Positions 1 to 7,742 of a stretch of DNA of 21,209 bases are shown one piece after another. Source of the stretch: a virus; the IMG/VR virus record IMGVR_UViG_3300029787_000399, positions 1 through 21,209 of that record; one strand, written 5' to 3'. Within the stretch, counting starts at the first letter, position 1; each line of letters starts with the position of its first letter. The position numbers were made by a program, and so were the translations under genes. Below the pieces are notes generated by a model. It had not been told where the DNA came from and made no database searches. It saw only the letters and a program-made list of their open reading frames with translations.

Positions 1-52
1 CATGAATTAATATTTACGCTATTGTAAGAAGTGTAAGGAATTTACATTTTAT
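1..52. other. Leader before the small terminase gene, with paired TTAC/GTAA motifs
   Basis: No coding frame is recognisable here. TTAC (14-17) is followed by GTAA (24-27) and GTAA (33-36) by TTAC (42-45), giving two short inverted pairs about 18 bases apart. The hexamer TGTAAG is repeated at 23-28 and 32-37. In lambda the sequence just upstream of the small terminase gene is the cos site with its gpNu1 binding repeats, so these motifs could be terminase contacts; that is inference from position only. AAGGA at 36-40 may serve as a somewhat distant ribosome binding site for the ATG at 53. Confidence 0.25.
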
Positions 53-559
53 ATGGCTCTAATCACCAGAAAGCAAGCAGCAGAGAAAATGGGTGTAACT
101 ATCCAGGCTGTTTATGGTGCGATAAAAGAAGGTCGTCTTACAGCGATGGAGGACGATAAAGGTAAGATTGTAATTAACAGCGAGACTATGGTTGCAGAGT
201 GGAATAAAAAATCTGCTTTTAGAAGAGTAAGAACTACATCTAAGAACAGTAATGTAGTCGTCCATAAATCCCGACTTAGTAATACAAACGAGTCAATACC
301 TGAGTATGAAGAAAGCAAAGCTAGAACTGAGCATTTAAAAGCAGAATTATTAGAACTAGATCGAAAGATGAAAGAAAAAGAATTAGTTCCGATGGATGAT
401 GTAGAAAATAAGTGGTGCGATATTATTACAACTGCCAGAACCAAGTTGTTAGGAATATCATCCAAGGCAAAACAACGAATACCAGATTTAGATGCAAATG
501 CCGTGTCATGTTTAGACGATATTGTTCGTGAAGCACTAGAAGAGCTATCAGTTGCATGA
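53..559 (+). CDS. terS: Terminase small subunit (lambda gpNu1-like)
   Basis: The 168-residue product would recognise the packaging site and recruit the large terminase. Residues 4-50 fit a winged helix-turn-helix of the Nu1 kind: RKQAAEKMGVT, then a recognition helix (QAVYGAIKEGRL), a basic wing (DDKGKIVINSE) and a tryptophan helix end. Residues about 80-115 are charged and helical (ESKARTEHLKAELLELDRK), as expected for oligomerisation, and the C-terminal part is a helical region of the type that contacts the large subunit. The length is close to lambda gpNu1 (181). The stop overlaps the next start as ATGA, which is typical of translationally coupled terminase subunits. Family assignment rests on the HTH pattern together with the certain large terminase next door. 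Confidence 0.85.
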   Translation: MALITRKQAAEKMGVTIQAVYGAIKEGRLTAMEDDKGKIVINSETMVAEWNKKSAFRRVRTTSKNSNVVVHKSRLSNTNESIPEYEESKARTEHLKAELLELDRKMKEKELVPMDDVENKWCDIITTARTKLLGISSKAKQRIPDLDANAVSCLDDIVREALEELSVA

Positions 560-2424
560 ATAACCTTTTAAAACTAGAAAAAACAGCTTATTTAGCCTTT
601 AAACCGCCTAAAAAGCTTAGTTTAAGCCAATGGGCAGATAATTACGCTTATTTATCGGCTGAAAGTTCGGCTGAAGGTGGTAGGTGGAGAACACTTCCAT
701 ACCAAAAAGGAATTATGGATGCAATAACTGATCCAAAGGTAGAACAAGTTACCGTTATGAAGTCAGCAAGGGTTGGATATTCTAAGATTTTAAATCATAT
801 TATTGGATATCATATCCACCAAGACCCCTGTCCTATCATGGTTGTTCAGCCAACTATAGATGATGCAACTGGGTATTCTAAAGAGGAAGTTAGCCCGATG
901 CTGCGCGACACCAAATGTTTGCATGGATTAGTAAGTGATCCAAAAGCAAAAGACGGAAGTAATACGTTATTACAAAAAAACTTTCCAGGTGGAACATTAT
1001 CTTTAGTTGGAGCTAACTCTGCTCGTGGTTTTCGTAGAGTTAGTAGAAGAGTTGTGTTGTTTGATGAGGTAGATGGTTATCCATTGTCAGCTGGTACAGA
1101 AGGAGATCAAATAAAACTTGGTATTAGAAGAACAGAATATTATTGGAATCGAAAAATAGTAGCTGGATCAACACCTACAATTAAAGATTTTAGTCGTGTT
1201 GAAAGATTGTTCTTGCAAACTTCTCAAAAAAAATATTACGTTCCCTGCCCAGAGTGCAATCATATGCAGTATTTAAAGTGGGCAAACATGAAATGGCGAG
1301 ATAATGATCCAGATACTGTTGCTTATGGATGTGAAAGTTGTGGATGTTTAATACCACATAGTAAAAAGAGGTGGATGGTAGAGAGAGGAGAATGGCGAGC
1401 TACAGCCCCAGGTAATTCTAAACACGTTGGATTTCATATATGGGCTGCATATTCATATTCACCAAATGCAAGTTGGTCTAATTTAGTAGAAGAATTTTTG
1501 CAAAGTAAGAATGATCCAGAGCAGTTAAAAACATGGATCAATACGATTTTAGGGGAATGCTGGGAAGATACATTTGCAACTAAAGTTAGTGCAGATGGAT
1601 TAATGAAACGAGCAGGGGAAGAAACTTATAAACAAGGCACACCTCCAAAAGGTGTTCTCAGTTTGTGTCTCGGATGTGACGTTCAAGACGACAGACTTTC
1701 TATGAGTTTATGGGGCATAGGACGTAACGAAGAAATGTATTTAGTTGATAGAAAGGTTATTTATGGTTCACCAGCTAGAGCAGATCTATGGAAACAGATG
1801 GACGAAGTATTAATGAGTGAATATATAAATGAAGATGGGCAAAAGATGAAGATAGATAGTGCTGCGATAGATACTGGAGGTCACTTTACTCAAGAAGTTT
1901 ACCAATATGTTAGAGAAAGAACGCAGTTAGGTCTGATTGGAATAAAAGGTATGGGTCAAAAAGGAAAACCACCATTAGGCAAGCCAAGCAAAGTTGATAT
2001 TAATTTTGCAGGTAAAGCATTAAAAAGGGGAGTGCAATTATTTCCTGTTGGAGTAGATGTTATAAAATCAACACTTCACAATCGATTAAAAGATGCAGAG
2101 CCTGGAGAAGGTTATATACATTTTTATCCAACAATTACACATGATTATTTTCAAGAACTAACGGCAGAGAGACAGGTGCTTAGATATAAGCATGGCTATC
2201 AAGAAAGGGTTTGGGTTAAAAAAAGCGATGCAAGAAATGAAGCTCTTGATGAAATGGTATATGCATATGCTGCTTGGCAAAGATTATTGCAAAAATATGA
2301 TAGAAGAACAGTATTCGATCAATTTGAAAGAAGGTTAAATCCTGATGAGCCTAAAAAGGATAATAAGGTAGACTCAAAGAGTAGGAATAGTCTTAAAAAG
2401 TCTAATTTCGTGTCAAAATGGTAA
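556..2424 (+). CDS. terL: Terminase large subunit (lambda gpA-like)
   Basis: The 622-residue packaging motor and endonuclease cuts concatemeric DNA and pumps it into the procapsid. The ATPase domain shows the lambda-type Walker A variant KSARVGYSK (69-77), Walker B VVLFDEVD (166-173, with D170/E171) and the coupling motif AGSTPT (203-208). A zinc-binding knot follows, CPEC (231-234) and CESC (259-262). The nuclease domain has the expected acidic residues: D375 in GCDVQDDR, D439 in AIDTGGHFT and D565 in NEALDEMVYA. The length matches lambda gpA (641). The start is the ATG that overlaps the small subunit stop. The gpA type in lambda is linked to cos packaging, so cohesive ends are likely; that is inference. 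Confidence 0.97.
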   Translation: MNNLLKLEKTAYLAFKPPKKLSLSQWADNYAYLSAESSAEGGRWRTLPYQKGIMDAITDPKVEQVTVMKSARVGYSKILNHIIGYHIHQDPCPIMVVQPTIDDATGYSKEEVSPMLRDTKCLHGLVSDPKAKDGSNTLLQKNFPGGTLSLVGANSARGFRRVSRRVVLFDEVDGYPLSAGTEGDQIKLGIRRTEYYWNRKIVAGSTPTIKDFSRVERLFLQTSQKKYYVPCPECNHMQYLKWANMKWRDNDPDTVAYGCESCGCLIPHSKKRWMVERGEWRATAPGNSKHVGFHIWAAYSYSPNASWSNLVEEFLQSKNDPEQLKTWINTILGECWEDTFATKVSADGLMKRAGEETYKQGTPPKGVLSLCLGCDVQDDRLSMSLWGIGRNEEMYLVDRKVIYGSPARADLWKQMDEVLMSEYINEDGQKMKIDSAAIDTGGHFTQEVYQYVRERTQLGLIGIKGMGQKGKPPLGKPSKVDINFAGKALKRGVQLFPVGVDVIKSTLHNRLKDAEPGEGYIHFYPTITHDYFQELTAERQVLRYKHGYQERVWVKKSDARNEALDEMVYAYAAWQRLLQKYDRRTVFDQFERRLNPDEPKKDNKVDSKSRNSLKKSNFVSKW

Positions 2425-2430
2425 AAAAAC

Positions 2431-3009
2431 GTGGTATTTCCTTCTAAAATTCGTTCTGGCGACTTAATTCAATGGCGAGATCCAGCTACAAATGATGTCT
2501 ATGGTAATCCAATAAGCAGTCCAGACTGGACAGTTATTTATTATTTAAGAACTAATAAGTCAAGGATAGGAGCTACGATTACAAGTAGTGCATATGGAGA
2601 TGGGTTTCAATTTAGTATTCCATCTGCCACAAGTGCAGATTTTGTAGATGGCGATTGGTTTTTTCAAGCAGTTGCAAATAAATCTGGTAATGAAATTCAA
2701 ACTATAGGAACTGGAACATTTAAAGTCTTACCAAGCTTGGCTTATACAGGATCTAATCCAAAAGCTTTTGATGGTAGAACAGATACTGAAAAGACTTTAG
2801 ATTTAATAAAAACGGCAATTGACAATATAATGAAGGGAGGTGCGATACAAGAATATAAGATAGGAACAAGAACAGCTAAAAAATATACTTTAGAAGAATT
2901 AGAAATGTTAAAAGGTCGTTATATAGGTATGGTTAATTTAGAAAAACAGGCAGAATTAATGGCAAATGGTCTTGGTAATCCAAGAGCAATGTATGTGAGG
3001 TTTAAATAG
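2431..3009 (+). CDS. Two-domain head-tail connector: beta domain plus gpW-like C-terminus
   Basis: The 192-residue protein begins at GTG; no other in-frame ATG occurs before codon 134 and no clear ribosome site is visible. Residues about 1-103 form a beta-rich domain (YYLR, GDGFQFSIPS, GDWFFQA, TGTFKVLPSL) of a kind I recall as separate small proteins in other phages. Residues about 117-192 resemble lambda gpW (68 residues), with a helix, a basic hairpin (IGTRTAKKYTLEELE), a second helix and the ending GNPRAMYVRFK, compared with GPAGFYV in gpW. gpW fills the portal exit after packaging and prepares tail attachment. The position between terminase and portal is the same as W in lambda. The N-terminal domain's role is unknown; it could enter the mature head. 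Confidence 0.75.
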   Translation: MVFPSKIRSGDLIQWRDPATNDVYGNPISSPDWTVIYYLRTNKSRIGATITSSAYGDGFQFSIPSATSADFVDGDWFFQAVANKSGNEIQTIGTGTFKVLPSLAYTGSNPKAFDGRTDTEKTLDLIKTAIDNIMKGGAIQEYKIGTRTAKKYTLEELEMLKGRYIGMVNLEKQAELMANGLGNPRAMYVRFK

Positions 3010-4550
3010 TGAATATTTTTCAAAGAACATTAGCAGTATTGTTTCCACGATCATTTGGCAAAATGAAACGTGTATATCAAGGAGCATTAGTTTCAAGACT
3101 TACATCTGATTGGATGAGTAGCCAACTTAGTGCAGATGCTGAGATTAGAAATAGTTTAAGAAAACTAAGAGATAGATCAAGAGAATTAATTAGAAATAAT
3201 CCATATGCAAAACAAGCAAAAAGAACAACACAATTAAATATTGTTGGGACAGGAATGGCATTTAGATCTGAAGTTATACAAATCAGAGGAAACAAAAGAG
3301 ATGAAAGAATAAATACACAAATAGAAGAAAAGTGGAAAGAATGGACTAGAGCATACAATTGTGATTGTGCTGGTCGTCATAACTTCCACCAATTTGAATG
3401 GATGGCTGCTGGTCAGTTCCCAGAATCTGGAGAAGCTTTATTTAGAATCGTAAGACAACAATTTGGTAATTCAAAAGTTCCTCTTGCTTTACAAGTTATT
3501 GAAAGTGATTTATTAGATGAAGAATATAATGGCAAAACACTTAGTAAAAATAATGAATGGCGAAATGGAGTGGAAGTTGATTCCTGGGGTCGCGCCGTTA
3601 GGTATTCGATTATGTCTAGACACCCTGGAGATGCATATTATTTAAAAAACCAAGGAAAACAACAAGAAAATTTAATTTTACCTGCTGAAGATGTTATTCA
3701 TTTATTTATGCCAGAACGACCTGGTCAAAATAGAGGAGTACCTTGGTTTCATCCAGTAATGGAAGATATGCATCAATTGCAAGGCTACGAAGAAGCAGCC
3801 GTAATTCGAGCGCGAGCTGGAGCAAGCATCCAAGGTTTTATTACCAATAATTCTGGAGAGTTAATAGGAGATGAAGTTCAAGCTAATCAAAGAGTGCAAG
3901 ATTTTGAACCAGGAACTTTTCGGTATCTTCAGAATGGAGAATCTGTAACTGTTCCAGATATTGACTATCCAAGTCAACAGTATGAAATGTTTGTAAAAAA
4001 CAAAATCAGACGTTTTGCGTCAGGTTTTGGATGTAGCTATGAAACGATTTCAAAAGATTTCAGCGAAACAAACTATTCAAGTTCAAGATTAAGTTTGCTT
4101 GAAGATAGAGAACATTGGAAGTTTTGCCAAAAATATATAATAGATAATTTTCATTATCGAATATTTAAAGAGTGGTTAGGATTAGCAGTTCTTGTAGGAG
4201 AATTAGATTTTCCCGATTATGCGTCAAGGTCTGAAAGATATTGCAAACCTAAATGGACACCTCCTACACAACATTATGTTGATCCTTTAAAAGAAGTTAA
4301 AGCATATCGAGAAGCAGAACAAGCAGGGTATATGACTAAATCACAAGTCATAGCAATGAACGGTGGTGGCGATTATGACGATATTGTTGCAGAGATTGCC
4401 AGAGAGCAAGAAGTTGCAAAGGGCTTAGGAGTAACATTAGATAAAGATTTAGATCTTGAAGTTGAGATGGGTCAAATGGAATTAGATCTATCTTCTAACG
4501 CACCAACTCAAGAACAAAAATCAAAACCTACAAAAAGGAATAAAAAATAA
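3009..4550 (+). CDS. Portal protein (lambda gpB family)
   Basis: This 513-residue protein would form the dodecameric ring at one capsid vertex through which DNA enters and leaves. Lambda-type portal signatures are clear: ERPGQNRGVPWFHPVM (236-251), GCSYETISKDFSETNYSSSR (341-360), LLEDREHW (363-370) and WTPPTQHYVDPLKE (416-429). The tail end is acidic and then basic (KPTKRNKK). Translation starts at GTG, overlapping the preceding TAG by one base; GAGG at 2997-3000 lies eight bases upstream and supports this start over the ATG at 3063. Lambda gpB is 533 residues and is trimmed at its N-terminus in the head; whether that happens here cannot be seen. Confidence 0.97.
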   Translation: MNIFQRTLAVLFPRSFGKMKRVYQGALVSRLTSDWMSSQLSADAEIRNSLRKLRDRSRELIRNNPYAKQAKRTTQLNIVGTGMAFRSEVIQIRGNKRDERINTQIEEKWKEWTRAYNCDCAGRHNFHQFEWMAAGQFPESGEALFRIVRQQFGNSKVPLALQVIESDLLDEEYNGKTLSKNNEWRNGVEVDSWGRAVRYSIMSRHPGDAYYLKNQGKQQENLILPAEDVIHLFMPERPGQNRGVPWFHPVMEDMHQLQGYEEAAVIRARAGASIQGFITNNSGELIGDEVQANQRVQDFEPGTFRYLQNGESVTVPDIDYPSQQYEMFVKNKIRRFASGFGCSYETISKDFSETNYSSSRLSLLEDREHWKFCQKYIIDNFHYRIFKEWLGLAVLVGELDFPDYASRSERYCKPKWTPPTQHYVDPLKEVKAYREAEQAGYMTKSQVIAMNGGGDYDDIVAEIAREQEVAKGLGVTLDKDLDLEVEMGQMELDLSSNAPTQEQKSKPTKRNKK

Positions 4551-7040
4551 ATGGCAAATGTAAACGGAACTGACATAAATCTTATGCCAACTGAAAGCAT
4601 GAAGAGTGCTGCAAAACAATATAAGAAATGGAAATCTGAAGGTAGAGCAGGTGGTACAGATGATGCTGCTAGAAGAGCAACACAAATATTAAGCGGAAAT
4701 GAACTATCACCTGATATCGTTATTACAATGAATGCATGGTTTGCTCGACATGAATCGGACAAGTCAGGCAAAGGATTCAACTCAAGTGAAGAAGGCTACC
4801 CATCAAAAGGCAGGGTCGCTTGGTCAGCTTGGGGATCGGATTCTGGACAGACTTGGGCTAAATCTAAGTCGAATGCAATTAAAACAGCAAGGGAGCGTTC
4901 TATGACTGAAGAAGTTGTAACTGAAGAAAGAGCAGCACCAGATGGGCTGAAATCAGGAGATTTTGTTTCTTGGAATTCAAGCGGTGGCACTGCTAGAGGA
5001 AAAATTACTAGAATTGTAAGAGATGGATCAATTGACGTACCAGATTCATCGTTTACGATTACAGGAACAGCAGATGATCCAGCTGCTCTTATTACTTTGT
5101 ACAGAAATGGTGAAGCTACCGATAGAAAGGTAGGTCATAAATTTTCTACTCTTACAAAAATTGCCCCTATTAGAATGATTGATCCATCAGACAAGTTTGA
5201 AAGGAAAGAAGTTACTGATTTCAAAAATGTGAAATCAAGAACATTTGAGTTTCCATTTTCATCTGAACAACCTGTAAAAAGGGTATTTGGTAACGAAGTG
5301 TTAAGCCATGAAGAAGGAAGTGCAGATTTAGTTCGACTAAATGATGGCGCACCATTCCTCTATAATCACGATCCCAACCGTGTTTTAGGAGTAGTTGAGT
5401 CTGCATATATTTCAGATACCGATAAGCGCGGATACGCTAAAATCCGCTTTTCTCGCTCTAAATTTGCTACTGAAGTCTTAGAAGACGTTAAAGACGGTAT
5501 TTATCGTGGAATTTCGTTTGGATATTCAATCGAAAAATTTGAAGAAATGGATGATGGCTTAAGAGCAGTCTCATGGATTCCGCACGAAGTTAGCTTGGCT
5601 ACGATTCCAGCAGACAATTCCGTTGGTTTTGGAAGAAGTTTGATAGAACCCTCACAAGGTAATAGTATTAGTATGGAAGATAAGTCTCCTCTTGAGGAGA
5701 CAAATTCTGCGGTTGAACCCGCATCAACAACAGTCCGTAACATGGAAGAATCAACTAAACAAACTGCGGTTGATACGGCAGAAGCCGTTGAAATCGATGT
5801 CAAAGCCGAAGTACAACGTGCTATTGACGAAAATAATGCTCGTACAGCTTCAATCACAACATTATGTCGTGAGTACGCACAGTATGGAGCAGAAGATATT
5901 GCAGATGCATTAATCAGAGGAAATAAATCTCCTGACGAAGCAAAAGCAGCAATCCTCGATCTTGTAAAAAACAAGGCAGAGGTTAACAATACCCCTATCC
6001 GTTCTACTGACATGAGTACTAATGAAGTTGGCTTAGAGCCAAAAGAAGTTAAAAGATTTTCTTTTACAAGAGCTTTACACGCTTTAACTAATCCAACAGA
6101 TCGTAAAGCACAAGAAGCAGCATCTTTTGAAAGAGAAGTATCTGAAGCTGCTTCTAAGAAATATGGCAGACCTGCTGGAGGTATTCTTGTTCCTAACGAA
6201 GTTCTTCAAGAAAAAAGAGACTTAACCGTTGGATCAGCTACTGCTGGTGGAAACTTAGTTGCAACTGAATTATTAGCTGGTTCATTTATTGAGCAGTTGA
6301 AAAATTCTATGGCGATAATGGCTGCAAATCCTTCCATGTTAACTGGACTTGAAGGTAATATTTCAATCCCTAGACAAACATCTGGATCAACAGCTTATTG
6401 GGTTGGAGAAGGAAGCGCTCCTTCAGAGAGTAACCTTGCGTTCGACCAAGTGAACATGACACCAAAAACTATAGGTGCATTTGTTGACTACAGTCGTAGA
6501 CTGCTTTTACAAGCTTCTGTTGATGTTGAGCAAAGAATAAGAAACGACATTGCACAGAATATTGCACTTGAATTAGATCGTGCTGCTATCTATGGAACAG
6601 GTTCTTCAAACCAACCATTAGGTATCAAAGATACAACTGGTATTGGTTCTCAATCTTTATCAACTTTCGGCACATTCGCTGAATATGTAGGGATGGAGAC
6701 AGATATTGCGGTTGCAAATGCTGAAGTAGCAAATATGTTCTACATCATCAATGCAAATGCTAGAGGTGCTTTAAAAACTACTGAGATTGCTTCTAATACA
6801 GCAAAGTTTGTATTTGAAAATGGTGAAATTAATAGCTACAAAGCTATTGTTACTAATCAACTTCTAAATAATGACGCATTATTTGGAGACTTTAGTAAGT
6901 TCACTATTGGTATGTGGTCTGGTTTAGATCTTACTGTTGATCCTTATGCTGGAGCTACTAGCGGAAACGTAAGAGTAATAGCCTTACAAGATGTCGATTA
7001 CGCTGTGACTCAGCCAGGCGCATTTTGTTTCGCTACTTGA
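4551..7040 (+). CDS. Fusion: phage domain, Tudor-like domain, prohead protease and major capsid protein
   Basis: The 829-residue polyprotein has five parts. Residues 1-118 form a small domain (AWFARHESDKSG, then AWSAWGSDSGQTWA) that I recall from other phage proteins without a known function. Residues 131-205 (GDFVSWNSSGGTARGKI ... VGHKFSTLTKI) resemble the HVA1/DUF2945 Tudor-like domain. Residues about 215-365 are an HK97-type prohead protease (family U35) with H273 in YNHDP, S322 in GISFGYS and E346 in PHEVSLATIPAD. Residues about 375-530 are acidic and helical, like a scaffold or delta domain. Residues about 540-829 are an HK97-fold capsid protein (GNLVATELL, SIPRQT, WVGEGSAPSES, SRRLLLQAS, AAIYGTGSSNQPLGI). 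Start: ATG directly after the portal stop, with AAGGA at 4534-4538. Self-cleavage should release mature capsid protein of about 30 kDa. In-frame internal ATGs at 5673, 5742 and 6012 are possible extra starts. Confidence 0.93.
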   Translation: MANVNGTDINLMPTESMKSAAKQYKKWKSEGRAGGTDDAARRATQILSGNELSPDIVITMNAWFARHESDKSGKGFNSSEEGYPSKGRVAWSAWGSDSGQTWAKSKSNAIKTARERSMTEEVVTEERAAPDGLKSGDFVSWNSSGGTARGKITRIVRDGSIDVPDSSFTITGTADDPAALITLYRNGEATDRKVGHKFSTLTKIAPIRMIDPSDKFERKEVTDFKNVKSRTFEFPFSSEQPVKRVFGNEVLSHEEGSADLVRLNDGAPFLYNHDPNRVLGVVESAYISDTDKRGYAKIRFSRSKFATEVLEDVKDGIYRGISFGYSIEKFEEMDDGLRAVSWIPHEVSLATIPADNSVGFGRSLIEPSQGNSISMEDKSPLEETNSAVEPASTTVRNMEESTKQTAVDTAEAVEIDVKAEVQRAIDENNARTASITTLCREYAQYGAEDIADALIRGNKSPDEAKAAILDLVKNKAEVNNTPIRSTDMSTNEVGLEPKEVKRFSFTRALHALTNPTDRKAQEAASFEREVSEAASKKYGRPAGGILVPNEVLQEKRDLTVGSATAGGNLVATELLAGSFIEQLKNSMAIMAANPSMLTGLEGNISIPRQTSGSTAYWVGEGSAPSESNLAFDQVNMTPKTIGAFVDYSRRLLLQASVDVEQRIRNDIAQNIALELDRAAIYGTGSSNQPLGIKDTTGIGSQSLSTFGTFAEYVGMETDIAVANAEVANMFYIINANARGALKTTEIASNTAKFVFENGEINSYKAIVTNQLLNNDALFGDFSKFTIGMWSGLDLTVDPYAGATSGNVRVIALQDVDYAVTQPGAFCFAT

Positions 7041-7041
7041 T

Positions 7042-7323
7042 ATGAAAGTTAAGCTTTTACGCAACACAATGATAGCTGGAGTTCCTGAGAACTCTGGCTC
7101 TGTCATTGATGTTGAAGATCATGTTGGTTTTCTTCTTCTTAACTTGCAAAAAGCAGAAGAGTTTACAGAAAAAAAAGCCAATACTGCTAAAACTCCTAAT
7201 TTAGAACGTATGACTAAAGTTGATTTAGAAACATACGGAAAAAATCTTGGGTTAGAGCTAGATATTAGTAAAACAAAAACTGAACTCATAACTGAAATAC
7301 AAACTGTAAATTCAACTTCCTAA
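7042..7323 (+). CDS. Small head protein with C-terminal SAP/HeH-like motif
   Basis: The 93-residue protein has two parts. The N-terminus (VKLLRNTMIAGVPENSGSVI, then a VEDHVGFLLLNLQKAEEF segment) resembles small beta proteins found after the capsid gene in many phages. The C-terminal 35 residues (MTKVDLETYGKNLGLEL followed by TKTELITEI) fit a helix-extended loop-helix of the SAP, HeH or Rho-N type, which often binds nucleic acid. A lysine and threonine-rich linker separates them. The gene follows the capsid stop as TGATATG with no ribosome site, which suggests translation by reinitiation. It occupies the place of lambda FI, a DNA packaging accessory gene, but I see no sequence similarity to FI. 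A role in head completion or DNA contact is inference. Confidence 0.7.
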   Translation: MKVKLLRNTMIAGVPENSGSVIDVEDHVGFLLLNLQKAEEFTEKKANTAKTPNLERMTKVDLETYGKNLGLELDISKTKTELITEIQTVNSTS

Positions 7324-7328
7324 AAAAA

Positions 7329-7712
7329 ATGGCAATTATTCAACAAACATTAGAAAAGTTAGAAGTCTTTTCATGTGTTGCTACTGCTGCTGTTACAAGT
7401 ACAGCAACATCAGCAGCTATAGATTTATTGGAATATGACGGAGATGTTTCATTAATTCTTACAAGTGCTGCTGGCACAGGCTCATCACCAACACTAGATG
7501 TCAAAGTACAAGACTCAGATGCTAGTGGTGGTACTTATGGTGATTTATCTGGAGCAACTTTTACACAAGTAACTGGTTCTGTTTCAATGCAAGTCATCAC
7601 ATTTTGCAAAGATGAAGCCAAGCGTTACATCAAAATTGTTCAAACAATTGGAGGATCTACACCTTCATTTACTTTCAACATTAATGGTGTTGCTCTTAAA
7701 AAATACGGTTAA
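7329..7712 (+). CDS. Putative capsid decoration or head surface protein
   Basis: The 127-residue protein is rich in threonine, serine and alanine and looks all-beta (AAIDLLEYDGDVSLILTSAA, TLDVKVQDSDASGGTYGDL, RYIKIVQTIGG, FTFNINGVAL). Proteins with the pattern of a hydrophobic strand, a ligand-like VQDSD..GGTY loop and a RYI(K/R) strand are common just after capsid genes in other phages and are usually uncharacterised or called decoration proteins. It has no signal peptide or membrane segment. Position after the capsid gene and before a strong terminator suggests high expression together with the capsid protein. An alternative is a tail or neck component. The ATG at 7329 is preceded by an A-rich stretch with no Shine-Dalgarno match. 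Confidence 0.6.
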   Translation: MAIIQQTLEKLEVFSCVATAAVTSTATSAAIDLLEYDGDVSLILTSAAGTGSSPTLDVKVQDSDASGGTYGDLSGATFTQVTGSVSMQVITFCKDEAKRYIKIVQTIGGSTPSFTFNINGVALKKYG

Positions 7713-7718
7713 AATAAT

Positions 7719-7742
7719 AGCCCCAATATGGGGCTTTTTCTT
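7719..7742 (+). terminator. Intrinsic terminator inside the late operon
   Basis: AGCCCC (7719-7724) pairs perfectly with GGGGCT (7730-7735) around the five-base loop AATAT, and TTTTCTT follows. The hairpin begins 6 bases after the stop of the putative decoration gene, and the U tract runs up to the ATG at 7743. It is the only clear intrinsic terminator I see in the window. It probably works as a partial terminator, because no promoter is evident behind it and the tail genes need readthrough. The stem also covers the normal ribosome-site region of the next gene. Confidence 0.85.

Noticed and set aside
2418-2447. ATG at 2418 as start of the gene after the large terminase
   Set aside because: That frame hits a stop after nine codons (ending TTC TAA), so the GTG at 2431 is used.
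5692-5913. Plus-strand frame of 73 residues overlapping the scaffold-like segment
   Set aside because: Glutamine- and lysine-rich low-complexity composition typical of an out-of-frame reading of acidic repeats; no ribosome site. Overprinting cannot be excluded but has no support.
5501-6013. Antisense open frame of 170 residues opposite the protease-capsid gene
   Set aside because: It is a shadow of a strong coding frame, serine-rich without a recognisable motif, and no ribosome site or promoter supports it. The other antisense frames (for example 112-465, 9799-10185, 10806-11111) fail for the same reasons.
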